Shown here in pieces: positions 1-9,480 of a stretch of DNA of 64,000 nucleotides. The stretch lies in assembly GCA_947561715.1 (NCBI GenBank), contig OX387204.1, positions 14,575,001 through 14,639,000 of the forward strand, given 5' to 3'. Numbering within the stretch: position 1 is the stretch's first letter; each line of letters starts with the position of its first letter. Under the pieces are notes generated by a model. It was not told the origin of the DNA. It did not search any database and saw nothing but the letters and a program-made list of their open reading frames with translations. The stretch is from Ascidia mentula. Its lineage: Eukaryota > Chordata > Ascidiacea > Phlebobranchia > Ascidiidae. The position numbers and the translations under genes are program-made.

Positions 1-156
1 GTATCATTGCTTGTGTTAATTTCGTATCCAAAACTGTTCATAGTAAATAAATATTGATGGAGTGTTTGCATCAAGTTTCGACTTAATTCAGTTTACGAAA
101 ACACAACAATTAGAACTAACGTGCGATCTTATGTCAAACGCGTTAATCGAATAGGA

Positions 157-535
157 CAGTGCTTTTCAATCTGTAGGAGAACCCGCGCTGGTGCGGATGA
201 GAAAATTTGTTGTGCGGATGGCAAACATGGTGCGGATGAGTGCGGATGACAATCGCCCGATAAAAGACTATTTAGTCTAAGAATTTTTCATATTTGGTTA
301 CGTAATCTAGCTTCAACGCTAATCCTTCCCCTTTAATCGTCGGTACGTTTTCAATCGTTTAAATTTCGAAACGTTCAAGGAAGGGCAATTTATCATGAAA
401 CCTGGCTGTTGGTATTAGTTATGTACATCCTTTACATCTGCAAACATTTCATGCGCGGTTTCGCTGCATCGTGCGGATGAAATTTTCGTGCCACAGAAAA
501 GTGCGGATAGAATTTAAAAAGGTTGAAAAGCACTG
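157..535. mobile_element. hAT-like non-autonomous element (MITE), copy 1
   Basis: The element begins CAGTGCTTTTCAA and ends TTGAAAAGCACTG, and the perfect 8-bp direct repeat GAATAGGA flanks it (149-156 and 536-543). An 8-bp target duplication with CAGTG ends is the signature of the hAT superfamily. It has no coding capacity. The motif GTGCGGATG occurs four times close to the left end, and GTGCGGAT occurs twice near the right end. Such subterminal repeats are typical transposase binding sites. A second copy at 12107-12486 has the same target duplication, so the insertion predates the segmental duplication. Confidence 0.85.
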
Positions 536-599
536 GAATAGGATATCCCATTGATCATAAATAATATTGTTAAGACCCAGCTTGAAGCTTATATTTGGC

Positions 600-829
600 A
601 AGTTTTTAAAGAAAGTGATATGATTGTATTAAACTGCAGTACACACTGTTTCGACCTACCAGGTCTAATCGGTGCATTTGGTGACTAAGGGCAGTGTTAA
701 TTCGGAAAGGTTTAGGTAAGCTTAACACACAGCAACAATAATAAATACCCTTTCAGGTTGTCTCATGGGCATTTACTATTTCTGCGCTATGTTTTTTTTG
801 TCACCATTTTCATCGTTGTTGCATTGCAG
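600..829 (+). other. Likely 5' untranslated exon and first intron of the ZNF at 877
   Basis: A strong donor (TTTAG|GTAAGC) lies at 715/716 and a matching acceptor (TTGCATTGCAG|C) at 829/830, 47 bases before the start codon at 877. Both sites are kept in the duplicate (donor at 12666/12667). A diverged copy of the donor exon also lies at about 10785-10925. The exon region contains a decayed hammerhead motif on the minus strand. I infer that this is a non-coding first exon; transcript data would decide. Confidence 0.5.
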
Positions 830-876
830 CAAAATAGAAAATTTTGCATAAAAGTTGAGATATATTGTGTGCTGAG

Positions 877-2328
877 ATGCAAAGTCCAAATGAAAATAAG
901 TTATTTCGCTGTAACATTTGTGAAAAAACATTTAGTAGGAGTTCAAGATTGATTGCCCACCGAAGAACCCACACAGGAGAAAAGCCTTACAAGTGCAGTG
1001 TTTGTGATAAAGCATTTGCGCAAGCTCATACTTTGAAAGTTCATATGCGAACACACACTGGAGAGAAGCCCCACAAGTGCAGTGTTTGTGACAAAAATTT
1101 TGGAAGTAGTTCAAAATTACTTCGACACATACGAGTCCACACCGGAGAGAAACCTTACAAGTGCAGTGATTGTGATAAAGCGTTTGCGCAATCTCATGCT
1201 TTGAAAGTTCATATGCGAACACACACTGGAGAGAAGCCCCACAAGTGCAGTGTTTGTGATAAAAATTTTGAAAGTAGTTCAAAATTGCTTCGACACATAC
1301 GAGTCCACACCGGAGAGAAACCTTACAAGTGTAGTGCTTGTGATAAAGCGTTTGCGCAAGCTCATACTTTGAAAGTTCATATGCGATTACACACTGGAGA
1401 GAAACCTTTCAGATGTGAAATTTGTGGAAAAACGTTTGTATCCAGTCCTGCTTTAAATGTACACACAAGGTTGCATACTGGAGAGAAGCCATACAAATGT
1501 GATATTTGCGATGCAGCATTTGTTACCAGTTCAATGCTAAAAACGCACAGACGAATTCACACAGGAGAAAAACCTTTCAGATGTGAAATTTGTGAAAAAA
1601 CATTTGCAACCAGTCCTGCCTTAATTGAACACACGCGGATGCATACTGGAGAGAGGCCATACAAATGTGATATTTGCGATAAAGCATTAGTAACCAGTTA
1701 TATACTAAAGCAGCACAGACGAATTCACACTGGAGAAAAACCTTTCACATGCAATATATGTGAAAAAACTTTTAGAACCAGTGCACAATTGCTTCGTCAC
1801 GGGGTAACTCATTCTACAGAGAGAAATTGCAAGTGCAACATATGCGACAAAGCATTTCGTGACAACGTCGATTTATCAAGGCACATCAGAACTCATAGTG
1901 AGTTAAGACCCTTTAAATGCGAATTTTGTGAGAAGTGTTTTAAGACTAACGTCCATTTGAAACGACACAAAAGAACTCATACTGGAGAGAAGCTATTCCG
2001 ATGTGACATTTGCGAAAAATATTTATCAGACAGCACAGTTTTGCTTCGACACAAAAGAATCCATCTTGGAATAAAGCCTTACAAATGCAAGTTCTGCGAT
2101 AAAACCTTCTTCACCCCAGGCGAACGAACAAATCACATTCAAACTCATGTGAAACCATACAGTTGTGAAATTTGTGATAAAACTTTTGGAAGTAGTTCAA
2201 AATTGCTTCAACACATACGAGTCCACACCGGAGAAAAACCTTACAAGTGTACATTATGCCATAAAGCCTACAAGCAATCAAACGGCCTGAAACGTCACAC
2301 TCGAACTCACACAAGAGAGAAGACTTAG
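877..2328 (+). CDS. C2H2 zinc-finger protein, 17 fingers (ZNF-I)
   Basis: This is a 483-residue protein made almost wholly of 17 tandem C2H2 fingers after a nine-residue leader (MQSPNENKL), mostly joined by TGEKP/TGERP linkers. It is probably a nuclear DNA-binding transcription factor. I saw no KRAB, BTB, SCAN or ZAD domain. The start is the ATG at 877; the frame is open to a TTG at 865, but the ATG matches the ATG-(C/G)AAAGTCC start shared by the other ZNF genes here. Fingers 2-6 alternate two modules (helix AQAHTLKVH and GSSSKLLRH), a 168-bp repeat produced by internal duplication. The linker between fingers 15 and 16 is shortened to VKP. The coding part lies in one exon. A poly(A) signal AATAAA is at 2443-2448. 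Target DNA is unknown. The paralogue at 12827 is a contracted copy. Confidence 0.9.
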   Translation: MQSPNENKLFRCNICEKTFSRSSRLIAHRRTHTGEKPYKCSVCDKAFAQAHTLKVHMRTHTGEKPHKCSVCDKNFGSSSKLLRHIRVHTGEKPYKCSDCDKAFAQSHALKVHMRTHTGEKPHKCSVCDKNFESSSKLLRHIRVHTGEKPYKCSACDKAFAQAHTLKVHMRLHTGEKPFRCEICGKTFVSSPALNVHTRLHTGEKPYKCDICDAAFVTSSMLKTHRRIHTGEKPFRCEICEKTFATSPALIEHTRMHTGERPYKCDICDKALVTSYILKQHRRIHTGEKPFTCNICEKTFRTSAQLLRHGVTHSTERNCKCNICDKAFRDNVDLSRHIRTHSELRPFKCEFCEKCFKTNVHLKRHKRTHTGEKLFRCDICEKYLSDSTVLLRHKRIHLGIKPYKCKFCDKTFFTPGERTNHIQTHVKPYSCEICDKTFGSSSKLLQHIRVHTGEKPYKCTLCHKAYKQSNGLKRHTRTHTREKT

Positions 2329-2925
2329 AATATTGTGAAAACATTTTTTTGATCCACACTAACAAACTGTTTGAATGAACTGTTATAAATTGTGTTTGTA
2401 CAGTTACTGACAGTTACTTCAAAAATTAGAGTTTATCCAAACAATAAACTTGCAGAATTCGAGCGGAATAAAATCAACCAACTTATTTCTGCATTTTCAT
2501 GTTCATAACAGACGGTAGAAAATATGTCTCTGGGGTCCAATGGGCGCTAGACCGATGTAGGCTATATACAATCTCACAAACACTTTATTGATATACATCA
2601 TTAAAAGTGTTTTCTTGAAAAAAGATAAAGATCAACATGTTCAAAATTTGTGCAATATTTTCGAGTCAAAAAAACAGTAGTTTCAAATTGGCGATGCTTC
2701 TTTCGCAAATGTTAACCTCGTGTATAAGTGCATGTGACACGGTCATTGCAACTTAGCATAAAGTTTGAGGTAATAAAAATGTAGAAAACTTCATCGCAAG
2801 TAGCAGCGACCAATAATTGTAAACTTCTATCGCTGTACCGAATATGACGTCACATTCCCCCAAATTACGTTATCGCAAAGGTCGGGGCTGGCTTTAACAT
2901 AACACAAATTTACGTGATTGTGACG
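2329..2925. other. 3' UTR and intergenic DNA without a recognised gene
   Basis: This holds the ZNF-I 3' UTR with its poly(A) signal, then AT-rich sequence with no convincing coding frame. The same sequence recurs at about 13934-14615 as part of the segmental duplication, where some 50 extra bases are present near 14010-14100. Confidence 0.6.
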
Positions 2926-3839
2926 TGTTGGTGCATCCGTTGAAAACATTGGTGTTGTGGCAGTATCAGCCAACACGGTCTGCAGGATACTGCGACGTAC
3001 CGCCTCTGGTGTCTTGTTGTTGTCACCAGTATTCAACGTTGGGGCGCTAAAGGGTGCTTGCGCCTCTGAAGACTTGTTGTTGGGCGTTGTAGCGGTGTCA
3101 GGCGACTCGGGCTGTGGTGTATCGCCTCTGGTGTCTTGACTTTGTTGCCAACATTGGGCGTTGCGGCACTAGAGGGTGGAAGCGCCTTTGTAGACTTCGC
3201 CACGCTTCCCGTGACGTCAGCTGTCACGGTTGGAGGCGCACCTTCAGTCCTTTCTTATTCGCAGGTGTGACGTCACTTTTCACACCTGGAGTTGTAACGG
3301 CTTTATCAGCCGTCTCTGGAGCCTTCACAACTTGCGTCGGGACGGCCTTATCAGCCGCCTCTGGCGCCTTCATGTCGTTGCGATGAGCGCACCTGCGCCC
3401 ACCACCGCCGACTCGCTCTTATCTTTCATTTGCTGTTCTTCAGTACCTGCGTCTTTGGCAGCAGCTGCAGCCGCTGCTCGCTCTTCGATATGATTTGCGA
3501 AACTTGGGCATTCTCTCTTGACATGACCCATATCTTGACAAAAATTTTTCGCATTTTTTGGGCTGCCCTTCATGCGTAAACTTCGATCATTTTTTTACGC
3601 CCTCTAAAGATCGAACACTTACTTTAAGCTGTTTTAGCAGCTTATAAAGCTCTGGGTTCTTGATCGCTGGCACATTTCCGGCCGAAACAACAGGGGGGGA
3701 AACTACAGCTTGCGCGTAGTTTAACGCTATAACTGCCATTTGTGCATCTTCAACAAGATCGCACGGGCTGGCCACTGGCCTTAGAAGGGCTGGGCTGGCT
3801 TTGCGCTGTGGCCTCAGATAGTCTAGAAGAGATCACTAA
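2926..3839 (-). mobile_element. LINE fragment, L1/Tx1-like, 5' end plus ORF1 (copy 1)
   Basis: This is nearly identical to the 5' half of the LINE at 5049-6630. Read on the minus strand it contains the ORF1 N-terminal segment (3775-3587), a zinc-knuckle-like segment with CQDMGHVKRECP (Cys-x4-His-x4-Cys), and an Ala/Pro/Thr-rich tail. The open frame is interrupted several times, so it is not functional. It lacks the 3' part of the element, the reverse of the usual LINE 5' truncation, so it was probably cut by a later rearrangement. At 3839/3840 it abuts the start of a ZNF repeat unit. Confidence 0.7.
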
Positions 3840-5048
3840 TACACCGGGTGTGAGTGAGGACGCCGATGTTTTCTTTCCGCCAGCCCAAAGATTCTCTCTC
3901 TGTATGAAACCCAATGCACTAGCGCGCGGGCGGACGCTACGCTCGCGACAGTTTCTGTGTGGACCCGGTCTTAGGGGTTAATAGGGTGTCCAAAATTGAA
4001 TGTGATAAAATAAATATATCTGTAGTGTTTGATTTTTAATTAAAGTCTTTTTTCAATTAAGGTTTTCAATTAAAGTCAGATCAACATGGCTAACAGTTGT
4101 TGATTAATTGAGCGACGAATGTCCATAAATTTGTTGATCAAAGAATTTCGCCACAAATTCTAAAATATGGACCCATTACTTTTTAAATACACAAAAAACA
4201 AATTTATTACATTCCAAATACTAACATAATAGCAATCATTTGTAGCGAACGTTTCTTTAAGCGACGGAAATTTTGCAATTAGAGCATTGCAAGCATCATG
4301 ATATATCCAGCGTTCAGGGTACCTTTCAATAAAAAGCATACATTAGAAACTTTATGCACCTAAAATGTGCTGTGAAAGTACAACCCTACATGGTATATGT
4401 CACAATACAAAATGTCTATAACACGACGCCAAACTAACACGACGAGGGGAAACCAGTTTTGTTGAGGCATCACCACTTAGAATTGTGTCCTTAATATCCA
4501 CAGGAAAGGCTGGGAGTTTATAAACAATCGGCCACCTTCCAGTCTCGTCAGTGAAAGTATCATGAGACTCATCAGTTGATAATTTAATTGTGTTGACGAA
4601 ATACTGCTGGCTGAATCATCAAGAACATCACTCAGTGCTGAATTTTCTCCAGTATTGCTGCAAGCAAAAGTATGTTCCATAGATTTTCATTATACTTGCT
4701 GAAAAAACAATTCGTACCATGGTAATGTAATGTTAGATTCAGAGTTTTAAAGGTGGGGGGTGCGTATTATTCCTCCCAGTCCACCCAGTCTTCAAATTCA
4801 TTACTCTAATATTGCTGTTTTTCTTTGGTTGTGAAACAAAATGAATTCTCAATTTCTTCGCATCGACCATTGATGCAACCAGTAAAAGTCAGTTGGCAAA
4901 GCTATACAAAACTGATGGTTTGAACTAACGCGTAATTAATTAGTTAACTGTAATTACCTAGCTACTTTCAAATCAACCGGGCTTTAGCCTAAATATTGCT
5001 GATTGGCTCGTGCGCTTTCGAAAGAGTGACGTAACAAAGTAAACTCCC

Positions 5049-6630
5049 GGATGTATAATATTTCAAAAACGGGGACAAAATTATATGATTACTTATTTTG
5101 CAAAAAGACATAAAAATGGGGGATGGGGCCGGAAGTCCATTCAGACTTCCACAGGGATTCGGTTTGGGGAGTAGAGTGAGTTTCTTGTAAGCAAAAAGGT
5201 CAAAGTTCAAAAAGGAAAGGTACCGGAACAGGGCTTTTCTCTTAGGTGCCTTGCCTAGGCCGTTAACATTCAAAGTGTAAATACCCAAGAAGGACGCCAT
5301 TTTATTCATACCAAGTAAACAAAACACAAATGTGGGATAAAAGGTTGAGTTGAGGTCATTGGGAATCATAGCTTTACAGGAACAAACTACTCTTTCCCCT
5401 AGGCATTAGGTTGTACGTGACGCCACAAGTGCAGCTTATTAGCAAGCGTTGGCACTTCTTGTTTGTGCAACGGGTTGGGCTAATATAAGCTTCGTCCGCA
5501 GCCCAATTGCCACAGCGACAATAAAAATGTGCTGTGCTGCATAAACATTTAATTTGCTCGCCTGCTTATGCTTTGTGGCAGCATGACGTATTATTCTTCG
5601 GTGAAGGTTTTACACTAGTCTTTCGTTTCCGGGATCGCACCGTGGTAAAACCTTCGTCGTCCCGCTTGTTTGGTTTGGGTGTGGATGCCGCCATTGGTCG
5701 TGTTGGTGCATCCGTTGAAAACATTGGTGTTGTGGCAGTATCAGCCAACACGGTCTGCAGGATACTGCGACGTACCGCCTCTGGTGTCTTGTTGTTGTCA
5801 CCAGTATTCAACGTTGGAGCGCTAAAGGGTGCTTGCGCCTCTGAAGACTTGTTGTTGGGCGTTGTAGCGGTGTCAGCCGACTCGGGCTGCTGCATACTGT
5901 GGTGTATCGCCTCTGGTGTCTTGACTTTGTTGCCCACATTGGGCGTTGCGGCGCTAGAGGGTGGAAGCGCCTTTGTAGACTTCGCCACGCTTCCCGTGAC
6001 GTCAGCTGTCACGGTTGGAGGCGCACCTTCAGTCCTATCTTATTCGCAGGTGTGACGTCACTTTTCACAACTGGAGTTGTAACGGCTTTATCAGCCGTCT
6101 CTGGAGCCTTCACAACTTGCGTCGGGACGGCCTTATCAGCCGCCTCTGGCGCCTTCATGTCAGATGTTGCGATGAGCGCACCTGCGCCCACCACCGCCGA
6201 CTCGCTCTTATCTTTCATTTGCTGTTCTTCAGTACCTGCGTCTTTGGCAGCAGCTGCAGCCGCTGCTCGCTCTTCGATATGATTTGCGAAACTTGGGCAT
6301 TCTCTCTTGACATGACCCATATCTTGACAAAAATTTTTCGCATTTTTTGGACTGCCCTTCATGCGTAAACTTCGATCATTTTTTTACGCCCTCTAAAGAT
6401 CGAACACTTACTTTAGGCTGTTTTAGCAGCTTATAAAGCTCTGGGTTCTTGATCGCTGGCACATTTCCGGCCGAAACAACAGGCCGGGAAACTACAGCTT
6501 GCGCGTAGTTTAACGCTATAACTGCCATTTGTGCATCTTCAACAAGATCGCACGGGCTGGCCACTGGCCTTAGAAGGGCTGGGCTGGCTTTGCGCAGTGG
6601 CCTCAGATAGTCTAGAACAGATCACTAACC
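5049..6630 (-). mobile_element. LINE fragment, L1/Tx1-like, ORF1 plus start of ORF2 (copy 2)
   Basis: On the minus strand, ORF1-like segments run from about 6564 to 5566. They comprise an N-terminal segment, a zinc-knuckle-like CQDMGHVKRECP, an Ala/Thr/Pro-rich linker and a basic tail (RSRKRKTSVKPSPK). Downstream, at about 5300-5049, comes the start of an AP-endonuclease domain (IYTLNVNGLGKAPKRKALF), the hallmark of L1/Tx1-type ORF2. The usual QETH motif after it has decayed. The element stops at about 5049, long before the reverse transcriptase, so it cannot move itself. Frames are interrupted. It is inserted in the spacer of ZNF unit 0; units A and B are free of it at this point. Confidence 0.75.
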
Positions 6631-7690
6631 AGAAAAACTAAAAACTTGTAAGACTGGATGAAATCACTGCTTTAGATACACTCAAATAATTTGCTGTATA
6701 GCTGAATAGAGGTCAGGAGACGAATGCTTGCCTTATTGTATTACGCCTATAAGGCACCGGGTTATTTATTCATTTATTGTGTTGTATAAAAATGATTTGT
6801 TTCGGGTCCTATTAGCGTTAAACTATGGTAACCCTACTCATATATCATCAAAAGTATTTTGTAGAATCCAGCAATTCAACATTAATAAAACCGTGATCCT
6901 AGAAGCACCAAAAAGAAAAAAAAGCTAACACAGCTTGTGAACGCAATAGAATGTAGTTCTGTTGCGGCTCCCGCTGCGATTTTGTATTTTGCTCCAACAC
7001 GTGACTTAACCAGCAGCGCTGGAGTGCCTCTTTTTTCTTTGTGACGCGTTTGAGTGTTGTTTGGTATTCCGTTCAAAATGCTCTGAAAACAAAACAAAGT
7101 CTTGCTAAATGCCTGAGTTTAAACTATGTTAATTTAATGCAAGAAGAGCAGTTGTATTGCAAACTGCAGCAAGCTTGGTAGCAACAGTGGCACAAGAATT
7201 GTACTAGAACTAAGAAAATTCGATTACTGTGCAATAATTCATTCAATTATTGAGAATTAATTAGACCTAGCACAATGTAAACTATGTAGCAATTAAACTT
7301 TGTATCAGGGCACTTGACAGAAAAATTATGCTGGTGCGATGACATATTTAAGATTAAATCAATTGTGCAATTTTAAAACCAATCCCCTTATTTTTAGGTA
7401 ACCGTTGTGGTCATGTCTCTGCATACGCACAGCAGCAAAGGAGCGCTTGCATGTTATATCAGCATGATTTAAGGAATGTAAAACAATCCGTCTAGGTTTA
7501 CTGTTGTTGTGTGTGTGCTATGCAGAAATGTGCCTAGGAATAGTGTATGGTTATGTTGGTTTCACAGAAACCCTATCACGATTTATGCCAGAGAATTAGA
7601 AAAATATCGTGACGATATTAATTGAGTTTCATTTTTTATTTACAGTAGCAATAGAAAATTGAAAATTGTGGTACATTGACAAGCACATAT
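6631..7690 (+). other. Spacer and 5' exon/intron of ZNF-II at 7691
   Basis: No protein-coding gene is seen. The sequence is homologous to about 32780-33869 and 36520-37645. A conserved donor at 7177/7178 and acceptor at 7645/7646 suggest a non-coding 5' exon joined 45 bases before the start codon. The short A/T-tract acceptor so close to the ATG would also suit spliced-leader trans-splicing, which tunicates use, but this is only a possibility. Confidence 0.45.
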
Positions 7691-8728
7691 ATGGAAAGTC
7701 CAAAAGAAGTAAAATCATTTCGCTGCAACATCTGTGAAAAAGTATTTAAATCTAAAGACTCAATGAAGCAACACACTGGAATTCACACTGGTGAGAAACC
7801 TTACAAGTGCAACTATTGTGAGAAGGCTTTCCGTCACCAATGTCGTTTACAAAATCACATAAGAACACATACTGGGGAGAAACCTTACAAGTGCAACTAT
7901 TGTGACAAAACTTTCAGTCTAAGAAGTACTCAACAAAAACACCTCCGAACTCACACCGGGGAGAAACCTTACAAGTGCAACTATTGTGAAAAAGCTTTCC
8001 GTCAGAAAGCTGTTCTACAAGATCACATAAGAACACATACTGGGGAGAAACCTAACAAGTGCAACTATTGTGAAAAAGCTTTCCGTCAGAAAGCTGTTCT
8101 ACAAGATCACATAAGAACACATACTGGGGAGAAACCTTACAAGTGCAACTATTGTGAAAAAGCTTTCCGTCAGAAAGCTGTTCTACAAGATCACATAAGA
8201 ACACATACTGGGGAGAAACCTTACAAGTGCAACTATTGTGAAAAAGCTTTCCGTCAGAAAGCTGTTCTACAAGATCACATAAGAACACATACTCGGGAGA
8301 AACCTTACAAGTGCAACTATTGTGACAAATCCTTTCGCCAAAGAAGTACTCAACAAAAACACCTCCGAACTCACACTGGGGAGAGGCCTTACATGTGCAA
8401 CATTTGTATCAAAGCTTTTAGCAACAAAAGTGATCTACAACAACACATAAGAACACATACTGGAGAAAAGCCATTCAGATGCGAAGTTTGTGAAAAAACC
8501 TTTGGAACTAATACACACTTAAATAAACACAGACGTGTCCATGCTAGAGAGAAACCCTACAAATGCAACGATTGCGGCCGGGATTTTAGTAGCAAACAAG
8601 GATTGGAAAATCACATAAGAACGCATACTGGAGAAAAGTCTTACAGATGTGAAGTTTGTGAAAAAACATTTACAACCAGTACCAACTTGAAACGGCACAG
8701 ACAAGTCCACTTACGAGACAAGTTGTGA
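7691..8728 (+). CDS. C2H2 zinc-finger protein, 12 fingers (ZNF-II)
   Basis: This 345-residue protein has a short leader (MESPKEVKS) and then 12 C2H2 fingers, mostly with TGEKP linkers. It is a probable nuclear DNA-binding protein with no recognisable effector domain. The ATG at 7691 is preferred over the in-frame TTG at 7676 because it is the start shared with the genes at 33870, 37646 and 41748. Fingers 4-7 are virtually identical at the DNA level (84-bp repeats), with the same helix RQKAVLQD, so they expanded recently and should contact the same triplet four times. Linkers after fingers 7 and 10 are altered (TREKP, AREKP). Its duplicate at 15870 carries a premature stop. A poly(A) signal ATTAAA lies just downstream near 8760. 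Confidence 0.9.
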   Translation: MESPKEVKSFRCNICEKVFKSKDSMKQHTGIHTGEKPYKCNYCEKAFRHQCRLQNHIRTHTGEKPYKCNYCDKTFSLRSTQQKHLRTHTGEKPYKCNYCEKAFRQKAVLQDHIRTHTGEKPNKCNYCEKAFRQKAVLQDHIRTHTGEKPYKCNYCEKAFRQKAVLQDHIRTHTGEKPYKCNYCEKAFRQKAVLQDHIRTHTREKPYKCNYCDKSFRQRSTQQKHLRTHTGERPYMCNICIKAFSNKSDLQQHIRTHTGEKPFRCEVCEKTFGTNTHLNKHRRVHAREKPYKCNDCGRDFSSKQGLENHIRTHTGEKSYRCEVCEKTFTTSTNLKRHRQVHLRDKL

Positions 8729-8782
8729 CATTTGCGAATAATCTTTGTTGATTATTTTTTGATTAAATGCGCCCCTTTTCCT

Positions 8783-9480
8783 GTGACTTGGTATTATTTC
8801 ATGTTGTTGTATATTTGTCTAAAATATGTGCTCTTGTTTCTTCGCGACTGGCAGAGAAAATACAACGGGTGTGAGTGAGGACGCCGATGTTTTCTTTCCG
8901 CCAGCCCAAAGATTCTCTCTCTGTATGAAAACCAATGCATTAGCGCGGGGGCGGACGCTACGCTCGCGACAGTTTCTGTGTGGACCCGGTCTTAGGGGTT
9001 AATAGGGTGTCCAAAATTGAATGTGATAAAATAAATATATCTGTAGTGTTTGATTTTTAATTAAAGTCTTTTTTCAATTAAGGTTTTCAATTAAAGTCAG
9101 ATCAACATGGCTAACAGTTGTTGATTAATTGAGCGCCGAATGTCCATAAATTTGTTGATCAAAGAATTTCGCCACAAATTCTAAAATATGGACCCATTAC
9201 TTTTTAAATACACAAAAAACAAATTTATTACATTCCAACATAATAGCATTCATTTGTAGTGAACTTTTCTTTAAGCGAAGGAAATTTTCCAATTAGAACA
9301 TTGGAAACATGATGATATATCCAGCGTTCAGGGTACCTTTTAATAGAAAGCATACATTAGAAACTTTGTGCACCTAAAACGTGCTGTGAAAGTACAACCC
9401 TACATGGTATATGTCACAATACAAAATGTCTATAACACGACGCCAAACTAACACGACGAGGGGAAACCAGTTTTGTTGAG
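8783..9480 (+). repeat. Start of a further ZNF-II unit, truncated
   Basis: This copy of the unit head begins at the same boundary as units A-C (CTTGGTATTATTTCATG), includes ACGGGTGTGAGTGAGGACGC, and runs to TTTTGTTGAG at 9480. There homology to the other units stops abruptly and unrelated sequence begins. No ZNF gene follows in this fragment. Confidence 0.75.

Larger units (their letters stand above)
3840..8782 (+). repeat. ZNF-II tandem repeat unit 0 (with LINE insertion)
   Basis: This is the first copy of a unit that recurs at 30873-34624 and 34625-38652, with a partial copy at 38653-39530. Landmarks in order are the GC-rich stretch beginning ACACCGGGTGTGAG, an AT-rich spacer, a segment ending in a conserved donor (AAGCTTG|GTAGCA, exon end 7177), an acceptor (TTTACAG|TAGCAATAG, exon start 7646), and a single-exon C2H2 gene. 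Here the unit lacks its first 80 or so bases and a LINE interrupts it at 5049-6630. Without the LINE it would be about 3.4 kb. Confidence 0.75.

Noticed and set aside
2926-6630. Retroviral or Gypsy gag on account of the zinc knuckle
   Set aside because: The downstream endonuclease start (LNVNGL) and absence of LTRs place it with L1/Tx1-type LINEs.
8052-8288. Cys-rich repetitive protein on the minus strand (MFLCDLVEQLSDGKLFHNS)
   Set aside because: It is the antisense of the repeated finger codons of the ZNF at 7691; the same applies to 16231-16467 and 932-1282.
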